A stretch of 5,467 nucleotides of DNA from Euryarchaeota archaeon UBA623 (GTDB lineage Archaea > Thermoplasmatota > Poseidoniia > Poseidoniales > Thalassarchaeaceae), in NCBI GenBank assembly GCA_002505325.1, contig DAUV01000003.1, positions 8,853 through 14,319 of the forward strand, in the 5' to 3' direction. Position 1 is the stretch's first letter. Each line of letters opens with the position of its first letter. The notes under the pieces are model-generated. The model saw nothing but the letters and a program-made list of their open reading frames with translations, made no database searches and was not told the DNA's origin. The translations under genes and the position numbers were made by a program. Below are positions 4,380-5,467 of the stretch, one piece after another.

Positions 4380-5467
4380 TTGATCAACGCCGCCGTATGG
4401 GATATCGGCTACCTCGTGGCAGCAGCACTCTTTATTCTAGGAATCAAACAACTCTCCAGCCCACGAACTGCCCCTCAGGGCAACAGAATGGGTGCTATGG
4501 GAATGTTCCTAGCAGTGCTTGTGACACTGGCCCGGATGTACTCTGAGGGAGTGGTGGGTTGGGAATTGATAGTAGGGGGTCTAGCCATTGGCATCCTGAT
4601 TGGCGTTCTGATGGCTACAAAGGTCGAAATGACTGGTATGCCAGAGTTGGTGGCACTGTTCAACGGTTTCGGCGGCGGCGCATCTGCACTGGTCGCACTC
4701 TCAGAGGTTTTAGGCAGATTGCAGGAGGGAAATGTCCCTGACGCCGGAGTCGAACTCTATGCTATATGGGTGGCCATTGGTCTGTCTGGACTGGTTGGCT
4801 GGGTGACTCTGACGGGTTCCCTAGTAGCGATGATGAAGCTCAAGGGAGGATTTGTAATCCCCCTCAGTAAGAAGTGGGTGAGGTTCCCAACATGGGGTCC
4901 ACCATGGCTAAATCTGGTGAAAATCATACTATTTACAGGCTCTCTATACTTCATCTGGTTGACCATAGGTGACCCAACTAACAAGGACTACATCTGGGGC
5001 ATCGTGGGGTTGTCCAGCTTACTTGGTATACTGTTTGTTATGCCAATTGGCGGGGCTGATATGCCTGTGGTCGTTAGCCTCCTCAATTCCCTCTCGGGCA
5101 TTGCAGCCGCTTTCACCGGGTTTGTCATCGGCAATAATGTGCTCATAATCGCCGGCTCAATGGTAGGTGCCGCTGGCCTAATCCTCACTTTCATAATGTG
5201 TAAGGCGATGAATAGGACACTGCCAGATGTCCTCTTCAAATCATTCGGAGGTTCTGGAGAGAAGGACCAGTTGACTCGTACTAAAGTGGGCAGCGATCCC
5301 GAAGAGGTTGCGATGGTTCTTGATGGCGCCCAGAAGGTCATTGTCGTCCCTGGTTACGGGATGGCTGTCAGTCAGAGTCAGCATGCTGTCAAGGAGTTCG
5401 CTGACATGATGGAAGCAGAGGGATGCGAAGTCTCCTATGCAATCCATCCTGTAGCCGGAAGGATGCC
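4380..5467 (+). CDS. pntB: NAD(P) transhydrogenase subunit beta (partial, C-terminus beyond window)
   Basis: Membrane subunit carrying the rest of the proton channel and the NADP(H)-binding domain III. 362 residues are visible of the usual 460-480, so about 100-120 are missing at the right edge. About nine hydrophobic helices span residues 5-276. Conserved family segments include KVEMTGMPELVALFNGFGGG (81-100), GGADMPVVVSLLNSLSG (224-240) and IMCKAMNR (272-279). An acidic and polar hinge follows (about 290-312), and then domain III begins with VIVVPGYGMAVSQSQHAVKE (320-339), the NADP Rossmann turn, and IHPVAGRM at the edge. N95 sits where E. coli PntB has the functional His91; other bacterial-type PntB proteins also have Asn there. 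TTG 4380 follows the pntAB stop (4377-4379) with no gap. A GTG at 4376 is in another frame. Last visible gene of the operon. Confidence 0.95.
   Translation, partial: MINAAVWDIGYLVAAALFILGIKQLSSPRTAPQGNRMGAMGMFLAVLVTLARMYSEGVVGWELIVGGLAIGILIGVLMATKVEMTGMPELVALFNGFGGGASALVALSEVLGRLQEGNVPDAGVELYAIWVAIGLSGLVGWVTLTGSLVAMMKLKGGFVIPLSKKWVRFPTWGPPWLNLVKIILFTGSLYFIWLTIGDPTNKDYIWGIVGLSSLLGILFVMPIGGADMPVVVSLLNSLSGIAAAFTGFVIGNNVLIIAGSMVGAAGLILTFIMCKAMNRTLPDVLFKSFGGSGEKDQLTRTKVGSDPEEVAMVLDGAQKVIVVPGYGMAVSQSQHAVKEFADMMEAEGCEVSYAIHPVAGRM

Noticed and set aside
1..5467. CRISPR array, insertion sequence or defence island
   Set aside because: No spaced direct repeats, transposase-like frames or terminal repeats were seen; the content is core metabolism and a tRNA.

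Overview
The window looks archaeal. The tRNA-Pro has the U13:U22 D-stem mismatch I associate with archaeal tRNA-Pro and a genome-encoded CCA. A TATA-box-like element precedes one gene, Shine-Dalgarno (SD) sites match the archaeal GGAGGTGA consensus, and the small zinc-ribbon/winged-helix protein is of an archaeal style. Intermediate base composition, tight packing and a bacterial-type three-subunit transhydrogenase beside an LDH-like malate dehydrogenase fit a marine Euryarchaeota genome (Ca. Poseidoniales / Marine Group II or a relative). The taxonomic guess is inference from recall, not a database result.

Layout. (1) Bases 1-166, minus strand: N-terminal part of an unrecognised membrane protein running off the left edge. 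(2) Bases 167-418: a divergent intergenic region with a good TATA box at 340-347. (3) 419-856, plus: a 145-aa zinc-ribbon plus winged-helix protein of unknown function. (4) 894-971, plus: tRNA-Pro(UGG). (5) 972-1739, minus: a Nudix hydrolase whose stop codon directly abuts the tRNA CCA end. An 11-bp perfect inverted repeat spans this junction. (6) 1778-2716, minus: malate dehydrogenase, probably co-transcribed with the Nudix gene. (7) 2717-2901: a divergent control region with a short hairpin. (8) 2902 to the right edge, plus: a pntAA-pntAB-pntB operon for the proton-translocating NAD(P) transhydrogenase. pntB is cut by the window end.

How the genes fit together. Malate dehydrogenase makes or uses NADH. 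Transhydrogenase uses the proton gradient to pass hydride from NADH to NADP+. The Nudix enzyme may act on a nucleotide-diphosphate compound, possibly a dinucleotide. The right-hand two thirds is therefore a nicotinamide-redox neighbourhood, with mdh and pnt diverging from one 185-bp intergenic region.

The most noteworthy local feature is start-codon usage. Six of the seven protein genes appear to start with a codon other than ATG (GTG three times, TTG twice, CTG once). The CTG start of pntAB is backed by a near-perfect SD and a CTGA stop/start overlap. I see no CRISPR array, insertion sequence or obvious new defence system. Most of the region is core metabolism.
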